A stretch of 64,000 bases of DNA from Pseudomonas viridiflava (lineage in GTDB: Bacteria; Pseudomonadota; Gammaproteobacteria; Pseudomonadales; Pseudomonadaceae), in contig NZ_UUOC01000008.1 in NCBI RefSeq assembly GCF_900590755.1, positions 98,441 through 162,440 of the forward strand, read 5' to 3'. Made by a program: the position numbers and the translations under genes. Positions 52,440-61,270 of the stretch are shown piece after piece. Within the stretch, counting starts at the first letter, position 1. The number at the start of each line of letters is the position of its first letter. A model generated the notes under the pieces. It saw only the letters and a program-made list of their open reading frames with translations, was not told the DNA's origin and made no database searches.

Positions 52440-52464
52440 GTGGGAGCGAGCTTGCTCGCGAAGG
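52440..52464. repeat. Single (unpaired) REP half-copy
   Basis: GTGGGAGCGAGCTTGCTCGC GAAGG: same sequence as the left arm at 25905 but with no partner within 150 bases. Confidence 0.8.
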
Positions 52465-52564
52465 GGCCGGTATATCCAACAGTTTTTTAATGGGTGGAAT
52501 ACCGCCTTCACGAATCAATTCCACAAGGCGCAACAATCACCCATACAAAAATCGCAGACAACAA

Positions 52565-52587
52565 AAAGCCCGCACTAGGCGGGCTTT
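52565..52587 (-). terminator. Terminator of the tRNA operon
   Basis: AAAGCCCGC-ACTAG-GCGGGCTTT hairpin, T-rich on the minus strand, 39 bases after tRNA-Asp. Confidence 0.88.
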
Positions 52588-52625
52588 CTGTTGCTTCAAG
52601 GAGTTCAAGGCCTTGAAGCTGAATA

Positions 52626-52702
52626 TGGCGCAGCGGACGGGACTCGAACCCGCGACCCCCGGCGTGACAGGCCGGTATTCTAACCGACTGAACTACCGCT
52701 GC
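52626..52702 (-). tRNA. tRNA-Asp (GTC)
   Basis: 77 nt including encoded CCA. Acceptor GCAGCGG/CCGCTGC with discriminator G; anticodon loop CTGTCAC gives GUC; T loop GGTTCGAGTCC. Second gene of a two-tRNA operon. Confidence 0.97.
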
Positions 52703-52722
52703 GCGTAACACTTAGAGCGAGA

Positions 52723-52798
52723 TGGTGGGTGATGACGGGATCGAACCGCCGACCCGCTGCTTGTAAGGCAGCTGCTCTCCCAGCTGAGCTAATCACCC
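52723..52798 (-). tRNA. tRNA-Val (TAC)
   Basis: 76 nt including encoded CCA. Acceptor GGGTGAT/ATCACCC, D arm TAGCTCAGCTGGGAGAGC, anticodon loop CTTACAA gives UAC. First in the operon, 20 bases before tRNA-Asp. Confidence 0.97.
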
Positions 52799-52819
52799 TT
52801 CACTCTCGGTGTGGCGCGC

Positions 52820-52848
52820 ATTCTACGGAGCGACCTAACCTCTGGCAA
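52820..52848 (-). promoter_or_regulatory. Sigma-70 promoter of the tRNA operon
   Basis: On the minus strand TTGCCA (-35), 17-base spacer, TAGAAT (-10), then a GC-rich discriminator GCGCGCC as in stringently controlled stable RNA promoters. It lies 22 bases before tRNA-Val. Confidence 0.8.
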
Positions 52849-52959
52849 GCACTTTTTTAAATAATTTTTATAATCCTTCCAAAGGCTTAGCGCAGGGTTG
52901 GCCGCAGGGTGATTGCAGCGAATAATGCCCCCCTTTGTATAGAAGGAGAGATTCACCTC

Positions 52960-53880
52960 ATGTGGTTCAAAAACCTGCTTGTCTACCGCCTGACCCAGGA
53001 TCTGCCTTTTGACGCCGAAGCACTGGAAACTGCATTGGCGACCAAACCGGCACGCGCCTGCGCCAGCCAGGAGTTGACCACTTACGGTTTCGTTGCCCCG
53101 TTCGGCAAAGGTGAAGACGCACCACTGGTTCACGTCAGTGGCGACTTCCTGCTGATCAGCGCGCGTAAAGAAGAACGCATCCTGCCGGGCAGCGTCGTGC
53201 GTGACGCACTGAAGGAAAAGGTCGAAGAGATCGAAGCCGAACAGATGCGCAAGGTCTATAAGAAGGAACGCGAGCAGCTCAAGGATGAAATCATCCAGGC
53301 GTTCCTGCCGCGTGCCTTTATACGTCGCTCTTCGACCTTCGCGGCTATCGCGCCGAAGCAGGGTCTGATTCTGGTCAACTCGGCGAGCCCGAAACGCGCC
53401 GAAGATCTGCTGTCGACCCTGCGTGAAGTGATCGGCACCCTGCCGGTACGCCCACTGACGATTAAAACCGCACCGACTGCGGTCATGACCGATTGGGTCA
53501 CCACGCAAAAAGCCGCCGATAACTTCTTCGTGCTGGACGAATGCGAACTGCGAGACACCCACGAAGATGGCGGGATCGTGCGTTGCAAACGTCAGGACCT
53601 GACCAGCGACGAAATCCAGCTGCACCTGAGCACAGGCAAAGTCGTCACCCAATTGTCCCTGGCGTGGCAGGACAAGCTGTCCTTCATGCTCGACGACAAG
53701 ATGACCGTCAAGCGCCTGAAGTTCGAGGATCTGTTGCAGGATCAGGCGGAACAGGACGGCGGCGACGAAGCCCTGGGCCAGCTGGATGCCAGCTTCACCC
53801 TGATGATGCTGACCTTCGGCGAGTTCCTGCCGGAGCTGTTCGAAGCCCTGGGCGGTGAAGAGATTCCGCAGGGGATTTAA
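52960..53880 (+). CDS. rdgC: Recombination-associated protein RdgC
   Basis: 306 residues from ATG 52960 ([23 protein letters not shown]), with AGAAGGAGAG upstream; an earlier in-frame start at 52909 lacks one. The sequence matches RdgC throughout ([45 protein letters not shown]). RdgC forms a ring-shaped dimer on double-stranded DNA and limits RecA activity. Confidence 0.96.
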   Translation: MWFKNLLVYRLTQDLPFDAEALETALATKPARACASQELTTYGFVAPFGKGEDAPLVHVSGDFLLISARKEERILPGSVVRDALKEKVEEIEAEQMRKVYKKEREQLKDEIIQAFLPRAFIRRSSTFAAIAPKQGLILVNSASPKRAEDLLSTLREVIGTLPVRPLTIKTAPTAVMTDWVTTQKAADNFFVLDECELRDTHEDGGIVRCKRQDLTSDEIQLHLSTGKVVTQLSLAWQDKLSFMLDDKMTVKRLKFEDLLQDQAEQDGGDEALGQLDASFTLMMLTFGEFLPELFEALGGEEIPQGI

Positions 53881-53896
53881 GCAAAACCAGCCCCCC

Positions 53897-53970
53897 TGTA
53901 GGAGCTGCCGAAGGCTGCGAAGCGGTTATCCATGACACACCGCCATTCGCAGCCTGCGGCAGCTCCTACA
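53897..53970. repeat. REP/BIME hairpin, GAAGGCTGCGA family
   Basis: TGTAGGAGCTGCCGAAGGCT and AGCCTGCGGCAGCTCCTACA; one mismatch. Confidence 0.92.
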
Positions 53971-54013
53971 ATATTTTGGCAACATTAAACCCCAATAAAA
54001 AAGGACCCCCGCC

Positions 54014-54979
54014 ATGCGTGCATTGGCAACCCTGAGTCGATTTGTCGGTAATACCTTTGCGTACTGGGTGCTGTTGTTCGCCATTCTGGCGTTCGTGTTC
54101 CCGCAAGCGTTCATCGGCCTCAAGCCGTTGATCGTTCCGCTGTTGGGCCTGGTGATGTTCGGCATGGGCCTGACGCTGAAGCTTGAGGACTTTTCCGAAG
54201 TGGCCCGGCATCCATGGCGTGTAGCCCTGGGCGTGGTGGCGCATTTCGTGATCATGCCGGGCGTGGCGTGGTTGTTGTGTCAGGTGTTTCACCTGCCGCC
54301 GGAAATTGCAGTAGGCGTGATTCTGGTGGGCTGCTGCCCGAGCGGCACGTCGTCCAATGTCATGGCGTGGCTGGCCAAAGGCGATCTGGCACTGGCTGTA
54401 GCCATCGCTGCCGTCACCACCCTCCTCGCTCCATTGCTGACGCCGACGCTGATCTGGTTCCTGGCCTCGGCCTGGTTGCCGGTGTCCTTCATGGATATGT
54501 TCTGGTCGATCCTGCAACTGGTGATGCTGCCCATCGTGCTGGGCGTGGTTGCTCAGCGTCTGCTAGGCGCGCGGGTCTCTTACGCAATTGACGTTCTGCC
54601 CCTGATTTCGGTAGTCAGCATCGTGATGATCGTCTGCGCCGTAGTTGCCGCCAGTCAGGCGAAAATCGCTGAATCCGGGCTGCTGATCATGGCCGTGGTG
54701 ATTCTGCACAACAGCTTTGGTTTCCTGCTGGGTTACTTCACCGGCAAGGTCTTCAAGCTGCCGCTGCCACAACGCAAATCCCTGGCACTGGAAGTCGGCA
54801 TGCAGAACTCCGGCCTCGGCGCCGCGTTGGCCAGCGCACACTTCTCGCCACTGGCCGCGGTGCCAAGCGCGTTGTTCAGCGTTTGGCACAACATCTCTGG
54901 TGCCCTGCTCTCGACTTACTTCCGCAAGATGAAAGACGACCCAGAGCCAATGGCACCGAAAGCATCAGTGGCTGACTGA
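54014..54979 (+). CDS. Bile acid:sodium symporter (BASS) family transporter
   Basis: 321 residues with about ten membrane helices and AAAAGGACCCC ribosome-binding site. Typical BASS elements: FGMGLTLKLEDF, GVILVGCCPSGTSSNVMAWLAKGDLALAVAIAAVTTLLAPLLTPTLIW and SLALEVGMQNSGLGAALA. Bacterial members carry organic anions such as pantoate or pyruvate with sodium. Substrate not evident. Confidence 0.92.
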   Translation: MRALATLSRFVGNTFAYWVLLFAILAFVFPQAFIGLKPLIVPLLGLVMFGMGLTLKLEDFSEVARHPWRVALGVVAHFVIMPGVAWLLCQVFHLPPEIAVGVILVGCCPSGTSSNVMAWLAKGDLALAVAIAAVTTLLAPLLTPTLIWFLASAWLPVSFMDMFWSILQLVMLPIVLGVVAQRLLGARVSYAIDVLPLISVVSIVMIVCAVVAASQAKIAESGLLIMAVVILHNSFGFLLGYFTGKVFKLPLPQRKSLALEVGMQNSGLGAALASAHFSPLAAVPSALFSVWHNISGALLSTYFRKMKDDPEPMAPKASVAD

Positions 54980-55009
54980 TACAGCAGCACAAAAAAACCA
55001 GCGACATAA

Positions 55010-55036
55010 AAAAGGGGAGCCATTTGGCTCCCCTTT
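55010..55036. terminator. Bidirectional terminator between the symporter and TonB receptor genes
   Basis: AAAAGGGGAGCC-ATTT-GGCTCCCCTTTT, with A-run on the left and T-run on the right, between convergent genes. Confidence 0.9.
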
Positions 55037-55054
55037 TCATTTGCCTGCCTGCTG

Positions 55055-57565
55055 TTACCAGAAAGTACCGCGCAGGGTCAGCATGTGGTTGCGAGGGTCG
55101 CCGTACCAGTTGGTCGGGAAGGTCGAACCGACAGTGGCGTAGTAGTTTTTGTCGAAGATGTTGTTCGCGTTGTAGGTCACGGTCCAATGCTCATCGACGC
55201 GATACTCGGCCAGCGCACTCCAGACCGCATAACCCGGCTGATCGAAGTCGTAGTTGCTGGTCACGCCGTTGTACGTCACGGTGCCGCTCAGGTAGTTGGA
55301 GCTTTGTGCAGTCACGCCGCCGCCGATTTTAAAGTCCGACAGCACGCCCGGCAGGCGATAGGTGGAGAACACCTTGAACAGATGCTTGGGCGTCACAGTG
55401 CTCAGTGGTGCACTGGAATCCTTGTTGCGATTGATGTTGTAGGTGTAGCCGGCCATCAGCATCCAGTCCGGGAGAATTTCACCCGATGCTTCCAGATCGA
55501 TACCTTTGCTCACGACCTCGCCACTGCTAACCCAGCAGCAACTGCCCGAGAAGGCGAAGTCGTTGACAGGGTAGCTGTTGTCACGCACACCTTCGTTTTC
55601 GCGCTTGGTGTAATAGAGCGCGAAGTTGGTATTGACCGCCCCGCCGAACAACTCACCTTTAATACCCGTTTCAAAGGTCTTGCCTTCCAGCGCTTCCATC
55701 GGCGTGCCGGGCAACGGGCCTTGCAGCCGGTTGATTTGCGGCTTGTAGATCTTCGAGTAGCTGCCGTAGACCGACCACTCATCGTTCAGGTCATAGACCA
55801 CACCGCCAAAAGGCGTGACTTTGGTCGGCGCGCGCATGGAGATATCGGATTGCGGCGTCCAGACCGTGCCGACGCGGGTCTGGTAAGTCTGGTCGAACTT
55901 GTAGCGCTGAACACGTGCGCCCATGATCAGGTGCAGAGGCTCTGCCAATTGCAGGCGCAGGGTGCTGTAAAGCCCGTATTGCGTCTGGTTGTTGGGTTTG
56001 TAGTCGCGACTGTAGTTGTAGTCGTCCGCAGGTTCAGGAAACGGCGTGCTGTCCGGGTCGAAGACATTGAGCGCCTGGCCGGCTGCGGGGAATCGGCCCG
56101 TACCCTGCCACCGGCTGGTGATGTCCTGATAGTCGGCCCCGACTACCAACGAATGCTTCAGACCGAAGGCCTCGAAGTTGCCGGACAGGTTGGTGTCCCA
56201 CATGCGCTGCTGGTTTTCCTGCTTGACCTGCGTGCCGTACCAGATCAGGCCGCCGCCGGTGGTCGGATTGACCCCAGCGCCGTTGGAGGTCGCGCTCTTG
56301 AAATAGCCTTCGTCCCAGAGGTCGGTATAGGAAACGTTGAGCTTCCAGTCATCGTTGAACTTGTGGTCGATCTTGGCGAAGACTTCACGCCCGGTGGCAT
56401 CGGTATAAGCCCAGTTCTGGGTCAGACCGGTGTGGCGCGGCAGCTTGAGGTCGGAGCCATCCACATAACGCGGTACCGAGCTCTGGGTGCCGTTTTCGTG
56501 AGCCTTGTTGTAGCGCACGCCGAAGGTGAGCATGGTGTCGTCAGTGACGTCCGCTTCCAGAACGCCGTAGACAAACGGCTTCTCGGTGCTGCGGTTGTCG
56601 ACGAAGTACTGCCGGTCGGTGTTGGCTACGACCATACGCCCGCGCAACTTGCCGTCGAAAGCGATCGGGCCGGTTACATCCAGTTCCTGGCGATAGTTAT
56701 CCCAGCTGCCCGCCGATGCGGTGAATTTGAGCTGGTAAGCGTCCATCGGGCGCTTGCGCACCATGTTGACCAGACCGCCCGGATCACCGGTGCCGCCGAA
56801 CAATGCAGCCGAACCACGCAGCACTTCGATGTGGTCGAACTCGGCCAGGTCATAGACGTTGGACGAGTAGAAACTGCCCACCGCACTGCCCTGGGCCATG
56901 GGCGCGGCACCGTCGAGCTGGAAGTTCTGAATCGAGAAACCCCGGGACAGGATGTCGGCGGTCCGATAGGTGTTGTTCTGCACGGTGATACCCGGCGTCG
57001 CGCGCATGGCATCGTTGATGTCAGTCATCTGCTGATCGGCGATCAACTGCTGACTGACGATGGAGATCGATTGCGGGGTCTGGCGCAGGCTGGTTGGCGT
57101 CTTGGAGCCAACGCTGGTCAGGCCGGTGGTGTAAGACCCGGAGTTCTCCGTGGCCATGCCCATGCCCTGGCCCTGAATCGTGGTTTCACCCAGCTCCATG
57201 GCGGCGGTTGGCGCGCCCTTTTCGCTGAGGTAAATGGTGTTGTTCTCGATGCGGTAATCCAGACCGGCGTTACGCAGCAGCAAATCCAGGGCAGCGCCCG
57301 GCTCCAGATTCCCCTGGACCGCAGCGGACTTCTTGCCGCTCACCATTTCAGGGCGATACAACACCTGCAAACCGGTCTGCGCGCCCAATGCGTTGAGGGC
57401 CGCATCCAGCGGCTGGGCCGGAATGTTTACCGGGCGGGTTTCGGCGAATGCGCCAGCACTCGTGCCCAGCGCCAGGCCCAGTACCACGGCCGAAGCAGAG
57501 GACCGCCAGGTGGGCATCGATAGGCTCAACAACCGCCGCGCGGATGTGTCGTGTTTGGATTTCAT
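55055..57565 (-). CDS. TonB-dependent siderophore receptor with signalling (STN) domain
   Basis: 836 residues from ATG 57565 (MKSKHDTSARRLLSLSMPT), GGGGTGA upstream. Signal peptide to about 42 (GAFA-ET). STN signalling domain about 45-115 (VNIPAQPLDAALNALGAQTGLQVLYRPEMVSG), as in FpvA, which passes ligand binding to an anti-sigma factor. Plug domain about 160-275 (RQTPQSISIVSQQLI, MRATPGITVQNNTYRTADILSRGFSIQNFQLDG, VEVLRGSAALFGGTGDPGGLVNMVRK). Then a 22-strand barrel ending in aromatic Trp (GDPRNHMLTLRGTFW). Located just downstream of the NRPS genes, so it probably takes up the siderophore made there. No sigma or anti-sigma partner genes are in the window. A weak Fur-like site lies 187 bases upstream. 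Confidence 0.93.
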   Translation of the reverse strand: MKSKHDTSARRLLSLSMPTWRSSASAVVLGLALGTSAGAFAETRPVNIPAQPLDAALNALGAQTGLQVLYRPEMVSGKKSAAVQGNLEPGAALDLLLRNAGLDYRIENNTIYLSEKGAPTAAMELGETTIQGQGMGMATENSGSYTTGLTSVGSKTPTSLRQTPQSISIVSQQLIADQQMTDINDAMRATPGITVQNNTYRTADILSRGFSIQNFQLDGAAPMAQGSAVGSFYSSNVYDLAEFDHIEVLRGSAALFGGTGDPGGLVNMVRKRPMDAYQLKFTASAGSWDNYRQELDVTGPIAFDGKLRGRMVVANTDRQYFVDNRSTEKPFVYGVLEADVTDDTMLTFGVRYNKAHENGTQSSVPRYVDGSDLKLPRHTGLTQNWAYTDATGREVFAKIDHKFNDDWKLNVSYTDLWDEGYFKSATSNGAGVNPTTGGGLIWYGTQVKQENQQRMWDTNLSGNFEAFGLKHSLVVGADYQDITSRWQGTGRFPAAGQALNVFDPDSTPFPEPADDYNYSRDYKPNNQTQYGLYSTLRLQLAEPLHLIMGARVQRYKFDQTYQTRVGTVWTPQSDISMRAPTKVTPFGGVVYDLNDEWSVYGSYSKIYKPQINRLQGPLPGTPMEALEGKTFETGIKGELFGGAVNTNFALYYTKRENEGVRDNSYPVNDFAFSGSCCWVSSGEVVSKGIDLEASGEILPDWMLMAGYTYNINRNKDSSAPLSTVTPKHLFKVFSTYRLPGVLSDFKIGGGVTAQSSNYLSGTVTYNGVTSNYDFDQPGYAVWSALAEYRVDEHWTVTYNANNIFDKNYYATVGSTFPTNWYGDPRNHMLTLRGTFW

Positions 57566-57750
57566 GCGATGAATCACCCCGGTTGGAACGTTAAGTTTGG
57601 CAGACCGCGTTCTCTGCTGGATCGCTGGCCTCTGAAATAAGTGGTTGATCGCTACCAGCGCACAGGCGCGCACACCCTTGAGATAAACGGGCAGTGAAAA
57701 CGTATCGAACTCCCAATAAACGAACCGGCACGATGAAAATTAGTGGAATG

Positions 57751-57764
57751 TGAAAATATTGTCA
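57751..57764. promoter_or_regulatory. Weak Fur-like inverted repeat upstream of the TonB receptor
   Basis: TGAAAATATTGTCA resembles the TGATAAT/ATTATCA halves of a Fur site but lacks the usual central base. It sits in an A/T-rich stretch upstream of the receptor gene. Confidence 0.3.
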
Positions 57765-57796
57765 TTTACATGGAAAAAACTGACAAAACCGGACCC

Positions 57797-57873
57797 TGTA
57801 GGAGCGCACGAGCACCGCGAGGCCGCGATGGCGGTCTGTCTGACACACCGCGGTTCTCAGCCTTCGGCAGCTC
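57797..57873. repeat. Decayed REP element
   Basis: TGTAGGAGCGCACGAGCACC on the left and CAGCCTTCGGCAGCTCTTTT on the right belong to different REP families and do not pair well; a degenerate or chimeric remnant. Confidence 0.6.
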
Positions 57874-57916
57874 TTTTTCAAACAAAAAGTAACTATTTGA
57901 ACTGCAATGTAATTTC

Positions 57917-58040
57917 TGTAGGAGTGAGCTTGGTCTGGGCCGCATCCGGACGATAAAGTCGGAACGACTTTCCTGCGATGGGGAGTCCAGCCTTTCTCAC
58001 GACTGCTTCGCAGCCGATCGCGAGCAAGCTCACTCCTACA
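57917..58040. repeat. REP hairpin, GTGAGCTTGCTCGCGA family, left arm interrupted
   Basis: The outer arms TGTAGGAGTGAGCTTG and CAAGCTCACTCCTACA pair, but the left inner arm is replaced (GTCTGGGCCGCATCCGG), giving a long loop of about 90 nt, similar to the long form at 16548. Confidence 0.8.
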
Positions 58041-58105
58041 GGGGTCGTGATTGCTGCGCGACAACGCGGCGTCAGGACAACGGACTCACTCCTACAAAGT
58101 CTGGA

Positions 58106-61100
58106 TCAACCCCCCTGCCGGGCCTTTTCCAGCATCTGTGCCTTTTCTTCCGGGCTCATGGCGTCCAGTTGCAAACGGGTGCGGGCAGTTTTTTCCAGGT
58201 CGCCGGGAGCGGTTTCCAGGCTTCGCAAGGCCAGCGACAGCGCAGCAGGCGTCGGGTTGTCGAAGACCAGCCCCGGCTGTATTTCACACTGCAACAGCTT
58301 GCGAACCCCCGCCACCAGTTTGATCACCAGCAATGAATGCCCGCCCGCCGCAAAAAAGTCCTGATCAACGCTCAGCCGCTCCAGCCCCAGCAATTGCGCC
58401 ATGCGCGAGGCGATCAACTGCTCCAGCGCATCACGGGGCGCGACATAGACCTGTTCCGGCTCGGCAGGTTGCAGACTGTGCAGCGCTTGTCGGTCCACCT
58501 TGCCATTGGCCAGACGCGGCATGCGCTCAAGGGCCTGGATACGCCCCGGCAACATGACCGCGGGCAAACGCTGCGATAGCTGAGCCTTCAATGAAGCCAG
58601 CGATTCCAGCGCAACACCGGGAGCCGGAACCACAAAAGCCACCGGCTCACGGGATGCCAGATCGAGAAGAACCACGGCCTCGCTGACCTCAGGCAACTGC
58701 AATATCTGCGCTTCGATTTCCGCCAGTTCGATACGGAAGCCCCGAACCTTGACCTGTTGATCCCGACGACCATAAAGCTGAATCCCGCCGCTGGTCCGAT
58801 ACCGCGCCAGGTCGCCGCTGCGGTACAAACGCTCACTGGGCACAAAGGGGCTCTCGATAAACACCGGCGCCTCGGTTGCGCTATCAACCAGATAGCCGCG
58901 AGCCAACTGCTGGCCACCGATATATAGCTCGCCCAATTCGCCACTGGCGACCAATTGCTGCCGGGCATCTAGAACATAGACCTGATTGTTCGGCAGCACC
59001 TGACTCAAACCAATGCCCGGCAACTGAGCATCCGCCAGGGTCACGGGATGGACCAGCACGCCGACCGTGGTTTCGGTGGGGCCGTAATGGTTGAACAGTC
59101 GGCAGTCAGCGCGAAGTTGCAGCACGCGTTCGACCAACCCGGCGGAAATCGCTTCGCCACCCAACACCAGAACAGCCGGCAAACGTGCTTGCGGCGAATC
59201 CAGCAAGGCACTGAGATGCGACGGCACGATCTTCAAGCAATCGATCTGCCGCGTCTGGATGAAGTCGGCAAAAACCTGCGGATCCTGCATGGTCGCGTCA
59301 TCGGCGATGTGCAGCGTCGCACCGTTGTACAGCGCACCGAACAGCGTGGTGTTGCCCAGGTCTGCCGCTACCGTGGAGCCGAACGCGAAATGCCGACAGG
59401 CCTCCAGACCCAACTGGCTGGACACCCCGGCGGTGTAGTTAAGCAATTGCCGATGCTCGACCACCACCCCTTTGGGCACACCACTGGAACCGGAGGTAAA
59501 CAGGATATAGGCGACGTCCTCAGGACTGACGGCCGCCGCTGCAACCAGCTGCGCCTGACTGCCCCGCTGTAGCACTTGAGCAAAGCTCAACACCTTACAG
59601 TCGTCGACGCCGACATTTCCAAGCAACAGACTCACCCCGGCCTGCTGGATGATCGACTGCTGACGAGCTTGCGGCCAGGCCGGGTCCAGCGGCAGATAAG
59701 CTGCACCGACATGCCAGCTGGCGAGTATCGAAACCACCTGGGCAACCGAACGCGGCAAGGCGATGGCGACCACCCCGCCCTGGCCGACGCCTTCGGCGAT
59801 CAACCCGGCTGCCAACTGCGCAACCTGAAGATCGAGTTCGGCATAGCTCAGGGTCTGACCGTCAACCATCAGCGCAACGGCGTTCGGCGTTGTCGCCGCC
59901 CAGTGACGAACGATCTCGGGCAGCAAGCCTTGTGCAGAAAAATCCACTGGCGGCGGATTGAGCGCCAGCAAGACGTCGCGTTCGTCTTCGCCCAGCAGAT
60001 TCAATTGGCCCGACGCCCGCTCAGGGTTGGCGACGATGCTTTCAAGCAACACCTGATACTGCCCCAGCAAGCGTTGCATCGCGCTATCGGAGTGATGCGC
60101 TGGCTGATAATCCAGGCGCAGGCCCTTGAAGCGGGGATGCGAATCCAGCAGCACGTTCATCAGCACTTCAAACGGTGCCGCCGCATCCACAGGTGTCGCC
60201 GTCCACTTCAGCCCGCGTGATTCGAAGGGATTGAAAACAGTACGCACGCTGAAACCATACGCCATGGGCGCAGCATCGGCGCAGTACTCCTGCCAGGTGA
60301 CGTGCTCCTGCAATTTCCCGGCGATCCCATTGAACCAGGCACTGACCGGCTGATCCATGTCTGGACTGACACTGACCGGCAAGGTTTTCTCGAACAGCCC
60401 CAGCGTCGAGTAAAAGAACTCATAGTCCTGCCGGGCATCGTGACGCCAGGCAGCGGTGAAGCTTTGCCGACCGCTGATTCGCGCCAGCAATAACCACCAC
60501 GCTGCCTGCAACAGCATTTCAACAGGCCGATTGTGCCCGGCAGCCAGTGCCTCCAGCCCGACGACTAGCTGTGCATTCAGTTCGGCACTCAGTGATCGAC
60601 TGCGCGCCTGAGACGCAGCGCTCCGATTGCGCTCCGGCAAATCAGGAGAAAGGATTTCCCCCGCCCTGGACTGCGCCTGCCAATAGCCTTTACCCGCTTC
60701 GGCGTCTTCGTCCTGCACCACCTCGCTGCGCCATTCCAGGTACTGCGAGAACTGCGCCTGCTCTTCATCAACAGGCTGCGCGCCCTGCTCGTAGGCCACG
60801 ATCAATTCACCCAGCAGCAACCTCAGGCTGCCTTGATCGGCCACGCATCGGGCGACGCCCAACAACAATTGCCAGTGCCCGGCTTCAATACGCTGCAACC
60901 ACGCCTGGACAAACGCCCCCTCCTCCAGCTGAAACGGCCGGGCGTACCACTGCTGCAGGCGTTGCTCGACCACAGAAGGCGGCTCTTCAAGGGTATGAAC
61001 CGTCATCGAAAACGCCTGCGCACCCTCGCCAGCGAACTGGCGCAGGCCGTGATAACCAGGCACTGAACGCAATGCCGTGGTTAGCACGGGCTGGCGTTGC

Positions 61101-61270
61101 AGACAGTTATTCAGCGCTGACTGGACCCGCTGAGGTTCAAGCTCGCCGCGCACGTCGACCCGCAGAAAATGCCCGGCCTCGCCCCAATTTGCTCCGGTCT
61201 GCACCCAGACCTGTTGCTCGGCCAGCAAGGCCAGGCCAACGTCTGTCGTCACGTCATCGAGGGTGTTCAT
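58106..61270 (-). CDS. NRPS: interface-type condensation-like domain, A domain (Asp predicted), carrier domain
   Basis: 1054 residues. N-terminal domain about 1-430 has the condensation fold, but at the active site HHxxxDG it reads ARCVADQ (Ala140, Arg141, Asp145), so it cannot be a normal condensation catalyst. This is the published hallmark of interface domains. A domain about 450-960: FTSGSSGVPKG, NHYGPTET, SGDLARY, ANGKVDR. My manual reading of the ten specificity residues is D-L-T-K-V-G-H-V-G-K, the aspartate code. Carrier domain about 975-1045 with phosphopantetheine Ser in AAGGHSLLV. It ends in a helical tail (MSPEEKAQMLEKARQG) with no thioesterase. Its ATG overlaps the stop of the upstream NRPS (ATGA), so the two act as neighbours in one assembly line. 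Confidence 0.92.
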   Translation of the reverse strand: MNTLDDVTTDVGLALLAEQQVWVQTGANWGEAGHFLRVDVRGELEPQRVQSALNNCLQRQPVLTTALRSVPGYHGLRQFAGEGAQAFSMTVHTLEEPPSVVEQRLQQWYARPFQLEEGAFVQAWLQRIEAGHWQLLLGVARCVADQGSLRLLLGELIVAYEQGAQPVDEEQAQFSQYLEWRSEVVQDEDAEAGKGYWQAQSRAGEILSPDLPERNRSAASQARSRSLSAELNAQLVVGLEALAAGHNRPVEMLLQAAWWLLLARISGRQSFTAAWRHDARQDYEFFYSTLGLFEKTLPVSVSPDMDQPVSAWFNGIAGKLQEHVTWQEYCADAAPMAYGFSVRTVFNPFESRGLKWTATPVDAAAPFEVLMNVLLDSHPRFKGLRLDYQPAHHSDSAMQRLLGQYQVLLESIVANPERASGQLNLLGEDERDVLLALNPPPVDFSAQGLLPEIVRHWAATTPNAVALMVDGQTLSYAELDLQVAQLAAGLIAEGVGQGGVVAIALPRSVAQVVSILASWHVGAAYLPLDPAWPQARQQSIIQQAGVSLLLGNVGVDDCKVLSFAQVLQRGSQAQLVAAAAVSPEDVAYILFTSGSSGVPKGVVVEHRQLLNYTAGVSSQLGLEACRHFAFGSTVAADLGNTTLFGALYNGATLHIADDATMQDPQVFADFIQTRQIDCLKIVPSHLSALLDSPQARLPAVLVLGGEAISAGLVERVLQLRADCRLFNHYGPTETTVGVLVHPVTLADAQLPGIGLSQVLPNNQVYVLDARQQLVASGELGELYIGGQQLARGYLVDSATEAPVFIESPFVPSERLYRSGDLARYRTSGGIQLYGRRDQQVKVRGFRIELAEIEAQILQLPEVSEAVVLLDLASREPVAFVVPAPGVALESLASLKAQLSQRLPAVMLPGRIQALERMPRLANGKVDRQALHSLQPAEPEQVYVAPRDALEQLIASRMAQLLGLERLSVDQDFFAAGGHSLLVIKLVAGVRKLLQCEIQPGLVFDNPTPAALSLALRSLETAPGDLEKTARTRLQLDAMSPEEKAQMLEKARQGG

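Noticed and set aside
52626..52798. tRNA operon as a genomic-island attachment site
   Set aside because: No integrase and no duplicated tRNA 3' end within the window; flanking genes are core genes.
621..53970. Repeated hairpins considered as CRISPR repeats
   Set aside because: Copies are single or paired, kilobases apart and palindromic, without regularly spaced unique spacers; they are REP elements.
55085..57523. 812-codon open frame on the plus strand opposite the TonB receptor
   Set aside because: Antisense shadow of a high-GC gene. The minus strand encodes a complete, well-conserved receptor with signal peptide, and the plus product resembles nothing.
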